A stretch of DNA of 64,000 bases from DASTSN01 sp035549175 (lineage in GTDB: Bacteria > Bacteroidota > Bacteroidia > Chitinophagales > Chitinophagaceae). Shown here in pieces: positions 23,281 through 32,096 of this stretch. The stretch is taken from the NCBI GenBank assembly GCA_035549175.1, contig DASZRL010000099.1, positions 20,115-84,114 on the forward strand, read 5' to 3'. The notes under the pieces were generated by a model. That model searched no databases and had not been told where the DNA came from. It saw only the letters and a list, made by a program, of their open reading frames with translations. How positions within the stretch are numbered: the stretch's first letter is position 1; each line of letters opens with the position of its first letter. Both the position numbers and the translations under genes were made by a program.

Positions 23281-23302
23281 TTGGTAACCCCAAAATTACC
23301 AA
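23281..23302. promoter_or_regulatory. operator-like inverted repeat
   Basis: TTGGTAA (23281-23287), eight bases, TTACCAA (23296-23302): a perfect 7-bp inverted repeat in the otherwise empty interval 22977-23500, about 200 bases before the SRPBCC gene. Candidate regulator site; the rest of this interval shows nothing else. Confidence 0.3.
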
Positions 23303-23500
23303 AATTTACGTGACGGGAATATCATCAGGTAGGCTGAGCGGAGGGGCCATCCCTGGATTCATGGGCTCGGGGATTGGACGCGCGGGCCAGCGTAGTGAAA
23401 AAGAAGCGGAAAGGAACCCGGCCAAATTAGCCGGTTTCTCAATGAAAAGGGAGTGATGGTCTGGTAGCGTCGACATCCGTAACATCGTAATCGATATACC

Positions 23501-23965
23501 ATGGAACAACATGATTACAGCTGCGCTTTTGCAGTGGCCCAGTCGCCCCAGGAGGCATGGGATGCCATTTGCCGCGTAAATGACTGGTGGACACGAAACA
23601 TGGAGGGCAGCGCCCGGCACGCTGGAGATCAGTTTCGCGTTCGGTTTGCGGCAACCTATGTGGAATTCCGGGTAGTGGAACAGGAACCAACCCATACCAT
23701 GAAGTGGCTGGTTACGGATTGCCACCTGGCCTGGCTGGATGACAAAAAGGAATGGAAGGATACCCAGCTCGTTTTTGAACTAGAAACGACCGGACCTGAG
23801 ACCCATGTCCGGTTGACCCACCTGGGACTTGTGCCCCGGATTCCCTGTTTTGAAGATTGCCGGAAGGGCTGGGACTTTTATGCCGGCGTAAGCCTTCGTC
23901 AGCTGATACAGACCGGTACAGGGTCACCTGACGCCGGTGTAACAGCCCGGACGGATGCGAACTGA
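23501..23965 (+). CDS. SRPBCC-fold (AHSA1-like) protein
   Basis: 154 residues with the helix-grip pattern of the START/SRPBCC superfamily: FAVAQSPQEAWDAICRVNDW at the start, GDQFRVRFAATYVEFRVVE, the WLVTDCHLAWL strand, and a C-terminal helix DCRKGWDFYAGVSLRQLIQT. These proteins have a deep hydrophobic ligand pocket; AHSA1-like members are usually of unknown role in bacteria. It appears to be a single gene. Confidence 0.78.
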   Translation: MEQHDYSCAFAVAQSPQEAWDAICRVNDWWTRNMEGSARHAGDQFRVRFAATYVEFRVVEQEPTHTMKWLVTDCHLAWLDDKKEWKDTQLVFELETTGPETHVRLTHLGLVPRIPCFEDCRKGWDFYAGVSLRQLIQTGTGSPDAGVTARTDAN

Positions 23966-24033
23966 ACGGAAGGCCGACCCGGTCACCTGTCCGCACGTTG
24001 GCCCATACCGGGATTTGGATTACCCGGATAACC

Positions 24034-24041
24034 TACCTTTG
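24034..24041 (+). promoter_or_regulatory. -7 promoter box of the SDR gene
   Basis: TACCTTTG, a perfect TAnnTTTG match, 36 bases before the ATG at 24078. TTTG at 24014-24017 is 16 bases upstream, closer than usual. Confidence 0.6.
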
Positions 24042-24077
24042 CACAATACACAACCGATTGACTAAAATAATGCGACC

Positions 24078-24794
24078 ATGAGTAAAGATCTTTCAGGTAA
24101 AGTCGCCTATATCACAGGTGGCAGTAAAGGAATTGGATTAGGCGTTGCCAGAACCCTCCTGGCACAGGGCATGCGGGTGGCTATCAGCAGCCGCTCACTG
24201 GAAGCCGCCCGGCAGGCGGCCGCCAGTCTTTCCACGGATCCGCAACAGGTACTGGCAATCCAGTCCGATGTGGCCTCTGCGGAAGATGAATCCCGCGCTA
24301 TTCAGGAAGTATGTGCGAAATTTGGCGGCCTGGATGTGCTGGTTGCCAACGCAGGCGTAGGGCATTTTGCCAATATTGAAAGCCTCACGGAGCAGGACTG
24401 GAAATCCACGATAGATACCAACCTGACCGGGGTATTTCACAGCGTGAAAGCGGGTCTGGATGCCCTGAAAAAATCCCGGGGGTACATCATCACCGTGGCC
24501 AGCCTGGCCGGTACCAATTTCTTTGAGAACGGGGCTGCTTACAACGCCAGTAAATTCGGACTGGTTGGCTTTACCCAGGCCATCATGCTGGACCTCCGTA
24601 AATACGGTATCAGGGTGACCACCATCATGCCGGGTTCCGTGGCTACCTATTTCAATAACCACGTTCCGAATGATTCCGATGCCTGGAAGATTCAGCCGGA
24701 GGATATCGGTGAAATCGTGCTTGATTTGCTTCGCATGCATCCCCGGACCCTTCCCAGCAAAATAGAGGTACGGCCTTCCATGCCGCCCAGGTAA
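24078..24794 (+). CDS. short-chain dehydrogenase/reductase
   Basis: 238 residues of the classical SDR family. Visible are the NAD(P)-binding TGGSKGIG (13-20), NAG at 91-93, Asn115, and the catalytic Ser142, Tyr155 and Lys159 (YNASKFG). SSRS after the second strand suggests NADP preference. Substrate not predictable. The gene has its own promoter box and converges on the ModF-like gene, 10 bases away. Confidence 0.9.
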   Translation: MSKDLSGKVAYITGGSKGIGLGVARTLLAQGMRVAISSRSLEAARQAAASLSTDPQQVLAIQSDVASAEDESRAIQEVCAKFGGLDVLVANAGVGHFANIESLTEQDWKSTIDTNLTGVFHSVKAGLDALKKSRGYIITVASLAGTNFFENGAAYNASKFGLVGFTQAIMLDLRKYGIRVTTIMPGSVATYFNNHVPNDSDAWKIQPEDIGEIVLDLLRMHPRTLPSKIEVRPSMPPR

Positions 24795-24804
24795 CAGGAA
24801 AGGC

Positions 24805-26280
24805 TTACCTCACGGAGTGGATCCGGCCATTCTCCAGTCGTAAAAAACGGGTTACACAGTCCGGTATGTCTTTTGGGTAATGGCTGACAAACAGGAGGGT
24901 TACGGCGAATCGTTCACAAATCTGGTCGATCAGGCTGCGCAGCGAGCGCGTCTGCAACGGATCCATTCCCTGGGAAGGTTCGTCCAATATAAGCAGGGGA
25001 GGCTGCTTGACCAGGGCTCTGGCCAGGAGTGCGAGCCTTTGCCGGCTCAGGGGAAGCTGGTAAAGGGGGCGATTCCGGCTGGCCGTTAGCTGAAGGGTCT
25101 CCAGCCAGGTATCGACCAATCTTTCCTGATCGGGACGCAGCGGCCGGAACAATCCGATCGTATCGAAAAGACCCGATCCCACCACCTGGTAGCAGGTAGC
25201 CTGCCGGTCAAAAAACTGGTGCAATTCCGGAGAAACCAGGCCAATGCGGCGCTTGATGTCCCAGATACTTTCTCCTTTGCCGCGCCTTTTGTCAAAAAGG
25301 TAGATCTCATTGGCGTAGGCCTGTGGGTTGTCGGCACTGATCAGGCTAAGCAGGGTGGACTTGCCGGCCCCGTTCGGCCCGGAAATGCTCCAGTGTTCAC
25401 CCCGCTTCACCTCCCAGTCAATGCCATCCAGCACTTTTCTGTCTCCGTACCGTACTGAAACGCGGACCATCCGGACAGCGTAATGAAAGGATTCGCCGGC
25501 CGGGGCCTGCGGAGCCGTCAGGGAATCGGGAAACCGGTACAGGGATGTCCCGGCCATTTCAGGATCCGTTTGCGTAAGGCCATCCCTGGGGCCCGCATAA
25601 ACAAGGCGCCCTTGCTGCAGTACGACCAGGTGGGTTACACCGGCTGGCAGATCACCGACAGCGCAGATCAGTAGGACGGGTATCCCTGACCTATGGATGG
25701 CTTCCAGTACCTGCTGGAGGGTGCCACGCCCCTCAGCGTCCAGCCCCACAAAGGGGTTGTCCAGTATAAGCAGATCTGCGCCTGCCAGCAGGGCTTCCGC
25801 CAGTTGCAGGCGTTTGTTTTCCCCGTTGGAAAGCTGGATAAGCGGGCTGTCCAGTAGTTTATCCAGGTGGAGCAGGCGGATCCAGGTCAAATGGGCGGGT
25901 CCAAAGGCCGTTGTGGCGGCAAATTCACCCAGGGCCTGGCGAACCGTCTGGCTGTCCTCCGCATCCGAGGAATTGTACCGCTGCTGATAATAGAAATCAC
26001 TTGTATGGGATCGGTTGCGGAACCGGTGCTGTTGCTCGACCAGCAGGATCCGGGGCGCAGCCCCTTCCCGGACAGGCAGGTGGAACCGGACCGTTCCCTT
26101 ATGAAAAAGTTTGCCACACAAGGCCAGGGCAAGCGTCGTCTTCCCGCTGCCGGATTCCCCGGTAATGGCCCATTGCTGGCCTGGGAAAAGGGTGAAGCTG
26201 ATATCCTGCAGCAGGGTGGCGCCGCCCAGCTGGACGGACAGTTTGTCTATTTCGATCAGGGGCGTTTGCCTTTCCTTCAT
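24805..26280 (-). CDS. double ABC ATPase, ModF/PhrA-like
   Basis: 491 residues with two fused ABC ATPase domains and no membrane segment, the size and layout of ModF (PhrA). Domain 1: Walker A GESGSGKT, signature LSNGENKRL, Walker B LLILDNP. Domain 2: Walker A GPNGAGKS, Walker B LLILDEP, and LPLSRQRLALLARAL in place of a normal LSGGQ signature. The second signature is degenerate, so one of the two ATP sites may be inactive. ModF is linked to molybdate genes in some bacteria, but no such genes are near here, so its job is open. Confidence 0.8.
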   Translation of the reverse strand: MKERQTPLIEIDKLSVQLGGATLLQDISFTLFPGQQWAITGESGSGKTTLALALCGKLFHKGTVRFHLPVREGAAPRILLVEQQHRFRNRSHTSDFYYQQRYNSSDAEDSQTVRQALGEFAATTAFGPAHLTWIRLLHLDKLLDSPLIQLSNGENKRLQLAEALLAGADLLILDNPFVGLDAEGRGTLQQVLEAIHRSGIPVLLICAVGDLPAGVTHLVVLQQGRLVYAGPRDGLTQTDPEMAGTSLYRFPDSLTAPQAPAGESFHYAVRMVRVSVRYGDRKVLDGIDWEVKRGEHWSISGPNGAGKSTLLSLISADNPQAYANEIYLFDKRRGKGESIWDIKRRIGLVSPELHQFFDRQATCYQVVGSGLFDTIGLFRPLRPDQERLVDTWLETLQLTASRNRPLYQLPLSRQRLALLARALVKQPPLLILDEPSQGMDPLQTRSLRSLIDQICERFAVTLLFVSHYPKDIPDCVTRFLRLENGRIHSVR

Positions 26281-26370
26281 GGGTCTGCCCGGGGGAGTTA
26301 GGTGGGTAAAGATACAGGCTGCCGGCCGATCCGGGGATCGAGAGGGCCGCCGGGGGACGGATCAAATAGC

Positions 26371-26397
26371 GGAGTCCCGGCGAGGGGCCGGGACTCC
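26371..26397. terminator. strong hairpin downstream of the T9SS protein gene
   Basis: GGAGTCCCGG (26371-26380) pairs perfectly with CCGGGACTCC (26388-26397). There is no long T tract on either strand. It lies between the leftward T9SS gene and the next leftward gene. Confidence 0.5.
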
Positions 26398-26450
26398 TTG
26401 GGTAACGGTGGTGGGTACGGTGGCAAAATATGCTGAATGAAACGAGTTGC

Positions 26451-27878
26451 CTATTGTTTGAGAATCTTCTGGGTATAGGCCAGCTGGCTGCCACACTGGA
26501 CTCTCGCTATATAGATGCCAGCGGTCAGCCGGCTCATGTCTACGGTATTTACACCGGGTTGTAGCTGCTGGCGGGCGATCATCCGGCCAGCCTGGTCAAA
26601 TAGCTGCACGAACGAAGTCGCTCCGGTGGATTCCGAACCTTGCCCGGTGATATTCAGGTAATCGCGGGCCGGGTTGGGCCAGATGGATACCGTAGCCTGG
26701 CTGGAGCCCAGTTGCAGGGAGCGGACGGGCGAATAGGAAAAACTTCCATCCAGGTCCACCTGCTTGATCCGAAACGAAGTGGTCCCGTAAAACTGGCTGT
26801 TGTAGGTATAGGCATAGCTTACATCGGTTCCCGTTTGGTTCTTGCTGGGTACGAAGGTTACGGTCTCCCAGGTCTTGCCATCCAGGCTGCGCTCTACATA
26901 GAATCCCTTGTTATTTTCCTCTGACACCGTCCAGGAAAGGGCCACATTGCCATTGTTCTGGGCGGTAGTCGAGAAGTTAAGCCATTTTACAGGCAACACC
27001 GAGGTCGGGAAGCTTTGGGAGGTAAGGTCATTACTCATACCGGATTTGGCAAATTTGCTGACATAAATCAACGAAGTGCTGTTGGTGGTCTGCAGGCGAT
27101 ACAGCTTGTCCTCTGAAGAAGCCAGCAAAATATCTCCGTTCACATCAAAGGCAATACCCATGAAGCTCTTGCCAGCCGGTGTGGCCGTGGTCGGCGCGAT
27201 AAATCGTTTTACCTTAATCTGTGCCGTGGCTACGGTGGGCAGGGGTGCCATGATCTCGTACAGCCCGTAGTTCGAATTACTGGAGGTTACCAGCCAGACA
27301 TTCCCGTAGCCATCAATGGCCATGTCGCCGGAATTCTGAGCCTTGATGATGCTGGTGACGTTGTTATTATCCTGGTCAACAAAGTTGCTGGTGATCTTGG
27401 TCCAGGTGTTCAAGGCGATATTGTAATAGCTCATGGTACCGTTGACATCGATCGTATAGTACCCGGTACCGGTGGCATTGACACAACCGGTGTGGGTTGT
27501 GGCGGTACAGGTGCTTGCCGCCAGGATAGTGACATTACCGGTAACGGGGTTGAACGAGACGAACTCTTCCGGGGAGGTTCCCACATTGCGTTTGAAGTAG
27601 TAGAATTTTCCGTTGAAGGCGTTATACCCCAGGCCGTTTGCCTGGTTGACCGCGTTCCCGGAGTAGGTCGTATTTTTAATGACCTGGTGGGTAGCGCCCG
27701 TAGTAATGTTGATCTCATCGATTTCCCCGTTACCGGACAAGCCATAAATGTAAATGGAAGGGCTGCCGAGGGTCACGGGGTAGGTTTGGGCAGAAACGGT
27801 TCCGGCAGCGAGCAGCAGCAAAACCGGGAGGAAAAAGTTCAGGGCACCATTTACCTGCTGGGTAAAATTCAGTTTCAT
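26451..27878 (-). CDS. secreted protein with type IX secretion sorting domain
   Basis: 475 residues. A signal peptide (hydrophobic LPVLLLLAAG, cut after VSA) is followed by a beta-propeller-like region with repeated G-YGNVWLVTSS and GDILLASSED blades, then a Bacteroidota Ig-like/FN3-like segment (LPVKWLNFSTTAQNNGNVAL) and a C-terminal type A sorting domain (IWPNPARDYLNI ... GIYIARVQCG ... QKILKQ). The domain sends the protein through the type IX system to the cell surface. No enzymatic motif seen. Not recognised beyond that. The 726 bases upstream to parE are otherwise empty. Confidence 0.85.
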   Translation of the reverse strand: MKLNFTQQVNGALNFFLPVLLLLAAGTVSAQTYPVTLGSPSIYIYGLSGNGEIDEINITTGATHQVIKNTTYSGNAVNQANGLGYNAFNGKFYYFKRNVGTSPEEFVSFNPVTGNVTILAASTCTATTHTGCVNATGTGYYTIDVNGTMSYYNIALNTWTKITSNFVDQDNNNVTSIIKAQNSGDMAIDGYGNVWLVTSSNSNYGLYEIMAPLPTVATAQIKVKRFIAPTTATPAGKSFMGIAFDVNGDILLASSEDKLYRLQTTNSTSLIYVSKFAKSGMSNDLTSQSFPTSVLPVKWLNFSTTAQNNGNVALSWTVSEENNKGFYVERSLDGKTWETVTFVPSKNQTGTDVSYAYTYNSQFYGTTSFRIKQVDLDGSFSYSPVRSLQLGSSQATVSIWPNPARDYLNITGQGSESTGATSFVQLFDQAGRMIARQQLQPGVNTVDMSRLTAGIYIARVQCGSQLAYTQKILKQ

Positions 27879-28484
27879 TTTTTTCGGGTTTACAGATTAA
27901 AAAAAACTGATTTTTCTGCCGGATGGATTGGATAAGGTGGCAGGGAATTCGAAACAGCGAAACGTCCTTATGAGGGCTGTTCTACTGGTCTGCCGGACTT
28001 GACCCGGGATGATGAAGTGGAATTTCTGCAGGGAGAAATACGAGGCGGAGATTGCAATTCATCATAAGGTTCGGATCAAATACGATGTAAATTTAGTAAC
28101 GGAATTTACGTATCTGCAATAGGAAAACTACGTACAACGATCAAGGGCCTTTCCTGAACATAACAACTTGCTTAACTATCAGACCGTTACAGGCAAAAAA
28201 AAAATTGCATTTTTCACGGTTTCAGGCACCGGAACTCCCTGCGGGCTTCTTTTGGGTGGCATGAATTCCTGAGGCCAGGGCCTGAAGGCCGGCCGCAATA
28301 TGAATAGGATCCCTGAAAATATCGTAAAGCGGGTAGGGTTTACCCTTGATTCTACCCGGGAAATATCCAGGGGGAAGTCCTTTGCGCCGGTATCCACTTC
28401 AACCGGCTGGTTTTCAAAAAACAAGCCGGCATTTTTCCACAACAGGTTAATAACTACGGGGTGAAGGGGCTAGGACTGTTTTGG
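27879..28484. other. long intergenic region
   Basis: About 600 bases between the divergent T9SS gene and parE. I find no open frame with coding character, no tRNA and no repeat; only a run of nine A (28195-28204) and the parE promoter at its right end. Confidence 0.5.
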
Positions 28485-28492
28485 TATATTTG
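28485..28492 (+). promoter_or_regulatory. -7 promoter box of the parE operon
   Basis: TATATTTG, a perfect TAnnTTTG match, 111 bases before the ATG of parE. This gives a leader of about 107 bases. Confidence 0.55.
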
Positions 28493-28603
28493 CCCGGCCG
28501 GCGGGATACGCCGGTACCGGGTTTCATGGCACGAATCCGGATTTTAATGCGTTAATAGTCAATTAAATAGACGAAAATCGGGTCCTGCGGGATCCTGGAA
28601 ACC

Positions 28604-30508
28604 ATGGCGAAAGAAAAGGAAACCTCGGCGCTGTTCGATTATTCAGAGGAAAGTGTAAAGACCCTTGACTGGAAAGAACATATCCGGCTCCGTCCGGGTA
28701 TGTATATCGGCAAGCTGGGTGATGGCAGCAGTCCGGACGATGGCATATATGTCCTGGTCAAGGAAGTCATCGATAACTGCATCGATGAGTTCACGATGGG
28801 ATACGGCAAGACCGTGGAGCTCTCCATAGAAGGCCGTCAGGTGACCGTTCGGGATTATGGACGCGGGATCCCGTTGGGTAAAGTAGTGGATGTCGTAAGC
28901 AAGATCAATACCGGCGCCAAATATGACAGCAAGGCCTTCCAGAAATCCGTGGGCCTGAACGGTGTCGGTACCAAGGCCGTGAACGCCTTAAGCACTTATT
29001 TTAAGGTGACTGCCATCCGGGAGGGCCGTGAAAAGACCGCTGAGTTTGAACGCGGCGTCCTGGTTAAGGAATATAAGGAGGGTAAGACCCAGGAACCCAA
29101 CGGTACCCTGGTGACCTTCATCCCGGACGAATCAGTCTTTAAAAATTTCAAGTTTCATCCGGAATTCCTGGAAAATCAGATCTGGAACTATTGCTTTCTC
29201 AATGCCGGTCTGCGTATTCTTTTCAACGGTAAGACCTACACCAGTAAAAACGGCCTGCTGGACCTGCTCCAGCGAAAGACCAATGAGGATGAAATTCGTT
29301 ACCCGATCATTCATCTGAAGGGAGACGATATCGAGGTGGCCATTACGCATAATAATGATTACGGAGAAGATATTTACAGTTTTGTCAACGGCCAGCATAC
29401 CACCCAGGGGGGCACCCATCAGCAGGCCTTTCGGGAAGCCTTTGTCAAAACGATCCGGGATTTTTACAAGAAGGACTACGACGCGGCCGATATCCGGACC
29501 GGCATCGTGGCTGCCATTTCGGTACGGGTGGTGGAACCGGTATTTGAATCCCAGACCAAAACTAAACTGGGGTCCGTTAATGTGGATGTATCCGGCCCGA
29601 CGATGCGCCAGTTCGTGGGGGATTTCCTGAGCAGGGAGCTGGATAATTACCTCCATAAGAACCCCTCGACAGCCGAAGCCCTGAAAAAGCGTATTGAACA
29701 GAGCGAGCGGGAACGCAAAGAGCTTGCCGGGATCAAGAAGCTGGCCAACGAGCGGGCCAAGAAGGCCAATTTGCATAATCGCAAACTGCGGGATTGCCGG
29801 ATCCATCTCAATGACGAGTTGCCCGCCAAGGGCCGGGAAGAGCTGCTGGCCAAACAACGCGAAACCACCATTTTTATCACGGAGGGGGATAGTGCCAGCG
29901 GATCGATTACCAAGGCGCGACAGGTGGAAACCCAGGCGGTATTCAGCCTGCGTGGCAAACCATTGAACTGTTATGGCCTGACCAAAAAGGTGGTTTATGA
30001 AAATGAGGAGTTTAACCTGTTGCAGCACGCCCTTAATATCGAGGAGGGGCTGGAAGGGCTCCGGTTCAATAATGTGGTGATCGCCACGGATGCCGACGTC
30101 GACGGTATGCACATCCGCCTGTTGCTGATGACCTTTTTTCTGCAGTTTTTCCCCGATCTGGTCAAGCATGAAAAGGTATATGTACTGGAAACCCCGCTTT
30201 TCCGCGTTCGCAATAAACAGGAGACCATATATTGCTATGATGAATCCGAAAAACAGGCTGCCGTGCGCAAACTGGGGGGCAAGCCCGAGATAACCCGTTT
30301 CAAGGGACTCGGAGAAATCAGCCCCGATGAATTTTCCCGGTTCATCGGTCCGGACATGCGCAAACAACTGATGCGCCTGGAACAGGGTGATCATATCCAG
30401 CAGCTGCTGGAATACTATATGGGGAAGAACACCTCCGAGCGTCAGGAATTTATTATTGACAATCTCCGGGTGGAGATGGATAAGGTGGAGGAAACTGCTG
30501 AGGCTTGA
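28604..30508 (+). CDS. parE: topoisomerase IV subunit B (GyrB/ParE type)
   Basis: 634 residues, the ATPase subunit of a type IIA topoisomerase that unlinks daughter chromosomes. Visible: the GHKL ATP site with RPGMYIG (30-36) and EVIDNCIDE (54-62), the GLNGVGTKAVNAL lid, the transducer, and the TOPRIM motifs EGDSASG (about 426) and DADVDGMHI. Ends in FKGLGE ... RQEFI. Absence of the long GyrB insertion and the linkage to parC-type 32097-34610 favour ParE. First gene of a four-gene operon; its TGA overlaps the next start. Confidence 0.92.
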   Translation: MAKEKETSALFDYSEESVKTLDWKEHIRLRPGMYIGKLGDGSSPDDGIYVLVKEVIDNCIDEFTMGYGKTVELSIEGRQVTVRDYGRGIPLGKVVDVVSKINTGAKYDSKAFQKSVGLNGVGTKAVNALSTYFKVTAIREGREKTAEFERGVLVKEYKEGKTQEPNGTLVTFIPDESVFKNFKFHPEFLENQIWNYCFLNAGLRILFNGKTYTSKNGLLDLLQRKTNEDEIRYPIIHLKGDDIEVAITHNNDYGEDIYSFVNGQHTTQGGTHQQAFREAFVKTIRDFYKKDYDAADIRTGIVAAISVRVVEPVFESQTKTKLGSVNVDVSGPTMRQFVGDFLSRELDNYLHKNPSTAEALKKRIEQSERERKELAGIKKLANERAKKANLHNRKLRDCRIHLNDELPAKGREELLAKQRETTIFITEGDSASGSITKARQVETQAVFSLRGKPLNCYGLTKKVVYENEEFNLLQHALNIEEGLEGLRFNNVVIATDADVDGMHIRLLLMTFFLQFFPDLVKHEKVYVLETPLFRVRNKQETIYCYDESEKQAAVRKLGGKPEITRFKGLGEISPDEFSRFIGPDMRKQLMRLEQGDHIQQLLEYYMGKNTSERQEFIIDNLRVEMDKVEETAEA

Positions 30509-31236
30509 CAAAACTGGCGATCATACGGAAAGCAAAGTCCCTGCTGATGCGATGGCGCGTGGACCGGGTTGTTCAACCGGTCAGCGGCCTGCTGCTCAAT
30601 ATGATTTATATCGGCCAACTGAGCCGTTGGCGCCACCGCACACCGGTCAGGGGGTATAATGACTGGTATCAGCGGTCCTGGGATTACCAGCGGCGCTTCC
30701 GGCTGTATGAAGCGATCAGCCAGTCCGAGGGATTGGCCCGGGACCCCCTGGATTATTTTGAATTTGGAGTATGCGGGGGATTTTCCTTCCGGTGGTGGCT
30801 GGCGCACAACAGCCATCCCGAATCCCATTTTTACGGGTTTGACACTTTTGAGGGCCTGCCGGAAGCCTTCGGCCCCTTCGGCAAAGGGGAGATGGCGGTG
30901 TCGCTGGAGTCACTGGAGATTGTGGATCCCAGGGCCCGGTTCTACAAGGGGCTTTTCCAGGACACCCTGGTTCCGTTCCTGGACCAATACCCGGCCGGGC
31001 GTCGCAAACTGATCCACCTGGACGCAGACCTTTTCAGTTCCACCCTGTTCGCCCTTTCCCAGCTTTACCGGTTTTTGCAGGACGGGGATATCCTGCTGTT
31101 TGATGAATTTGCGGTGCCCCGGCACGAATTCCGGGCCTTCCAGCTGTTTACCGAAAGCTTCTATGTGCAGTACGAAGTGATCGGGGCAGCCAATAATTAT
31201 TTGTTTGTGGCAGTAAAAATCAAGAAGCACGTATGA
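30505..31236 (+). CDS. SAM-dependent O-methyltransferase (TylF/MycF-like)
   Basis: 243 residues of class I methyltransferase fold, of the TylF/MacrocinOMT kind: FEFGVCGGFSFRW (SAM glycine-rich loop), HFYGFDTFEGLPE (the acidic end of strand 2), and KLIHLDADLFSSTLFALSQL with a metal-binding-like Asp. Substrate unknown. The start is probably TTG at 30505 (overlapping TGA of parE as TTGA); an internal ATG at 30547 is the alternative. Its 3' end overlaps the DUF1835 gene by 4 bases. Its presence between parE and parC is curious. Confidence 0.75.
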   Translation: MTKLAIIRKAKSLLMRWRVDRVVQPVSGLLLNMIYIGQLSRWRHRTPVRGYNDWYQRSWDYQRRFRLYEAISQSEGLARDPLDYFEFGVCGGFSFRWWLAHNSHPESHFYGFDTFEGLPEAFGPFGKGEMAVSLESLEIVDPRARFYKGLFQDTLVPFLDQYPAGRRKLIHLDADLFSSTLFALSQLYRFLQDGDILLFDEFAVPRHEFRAFQLFTESFYVQYEVIGAANNYLFVAVKIKKHV

Positions 31237-32081
31237 CCCATGTTGTTTTTAACGCCGCCGAAGTGGACCTGATGAAGCAGGTGATGGAACTGGAACCCGG
31301 CCTCTCCGGTGAGGTGATCCTGATCCGGGATGATTTTGCGGTCGGTCCGCTGCTGGGGATCGACACCGAGGAAGGGTGGCAGGCCCGACTGACCTGGTGG
31401 AAGACCCTGTTATCGGGCTCGCCTTACGGAGCGGAGACTGCCGGCCAATTTGATGATCGCCAGACGGTGGCGACCCTACAGGCGGAGCTCCGGGAACATC
31501 CCGACCTGGAATGCTGGATCTGGATGGGCCAGAACCAGCACGACGTGTGCGGATATTACTGGCTGATGTCCCGGCTGGGGGAGTTCCAGGGGCGCATCCA
31601 GGTCCTATACCTGAATAACCTGCCGTTCCTCAATGAAAAGGGGCAGCTGTTTTACCCTTCCTGGCTTCACGAGATCCAGCCCAGGGAGTTTCTCAAGGCA
31701 CGTAAACTGGCCCGACCCATCACCTTGAGTGAATTTGAGGTGGACCCCGACGAGTGGAAGCGGCTCTGCGAGGAGAATGCGCCTGTCCGCATCCTGGAAG
31801 GCGGCAAGAAAATTTCGGGTCGCGGCGTGGATTTTTATGATGCCGAGATTCTCAGGAACCTGACCCGGGAATGGCAGAAGGCAACCCGGGTTCTGACAAA
31901 TACCCTGCACCGGATGAAGATCAAGACGGGGGATCTGTTCCTGATGAGCCGGATCCGCGAACTGCTGGCGGCCGGGCGTATCGAATCCATGGGGGACACC
32001 ACGAAGGGATGGAAGGATTTTGACCTGCGGTTGCCGGCCAGCCAGCAGGAAACCATGGCGGAGCCACAGCCGATTCACTAA
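31233..32081 (+). CDS. DUF1835 / DUF3658 protein
   Basis: 282 residues. N-terminal DUF1835 (THVVFNAAEVDLMKQVMELE ... VILIRDDFAVGPL, W-rich WWKTLL) and C-terminal DUF3658 (LFLMSRIRELLAAGRIE). Proteins of this layout occur in many bacteria with no known function. Translationally coupled (ATGA overlap) to the methyltransferase and 15 bases before parC. Confidence 0.75.
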   Translation: MTHVVFNAAEVDLMKQVMELEPGLSGEVILIRDDFAVGPLLGIDTEEGWQARLTWWKTLLSGSPYGAETAGQFDDRQTVATLQAELREHPDLECWIWMGQNQHDVCGYYWLMSRLGEFQGRIQVLYLNNLPFLNEKGQLFYPSWLHEIQPREFLKARKLARPITLSEFEVDPDEWKRLCEENAPVRILEGGKKISGRGVDFYDAEILRNLTREWQKATRVLTNTLHRMKIKTGDLFLMSRIRELLAAGRIESMGDTTKGWKDFDLRLPASQQETMAEPQPIH

Positions 32082-32096
32082 TTAAAGTTTGTCAAC

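Noticed and set aside
23306..23725. 139-residue minus-strand frame
   Set aside because: Overlaps the SRPBCC gene and has no recognisable domain or hydrophobic pattern.
28179..28442. 87-residue minus-strand frame in the parE upstream region
   Set aside because: No start context, no similarity, unusual composition; treated as empty intergenic DNA.
29132..30511. 459-residue open frame on the minus strand
   Set aside because: Antisense to parE; no domain, only a mirror of its codon pattern.
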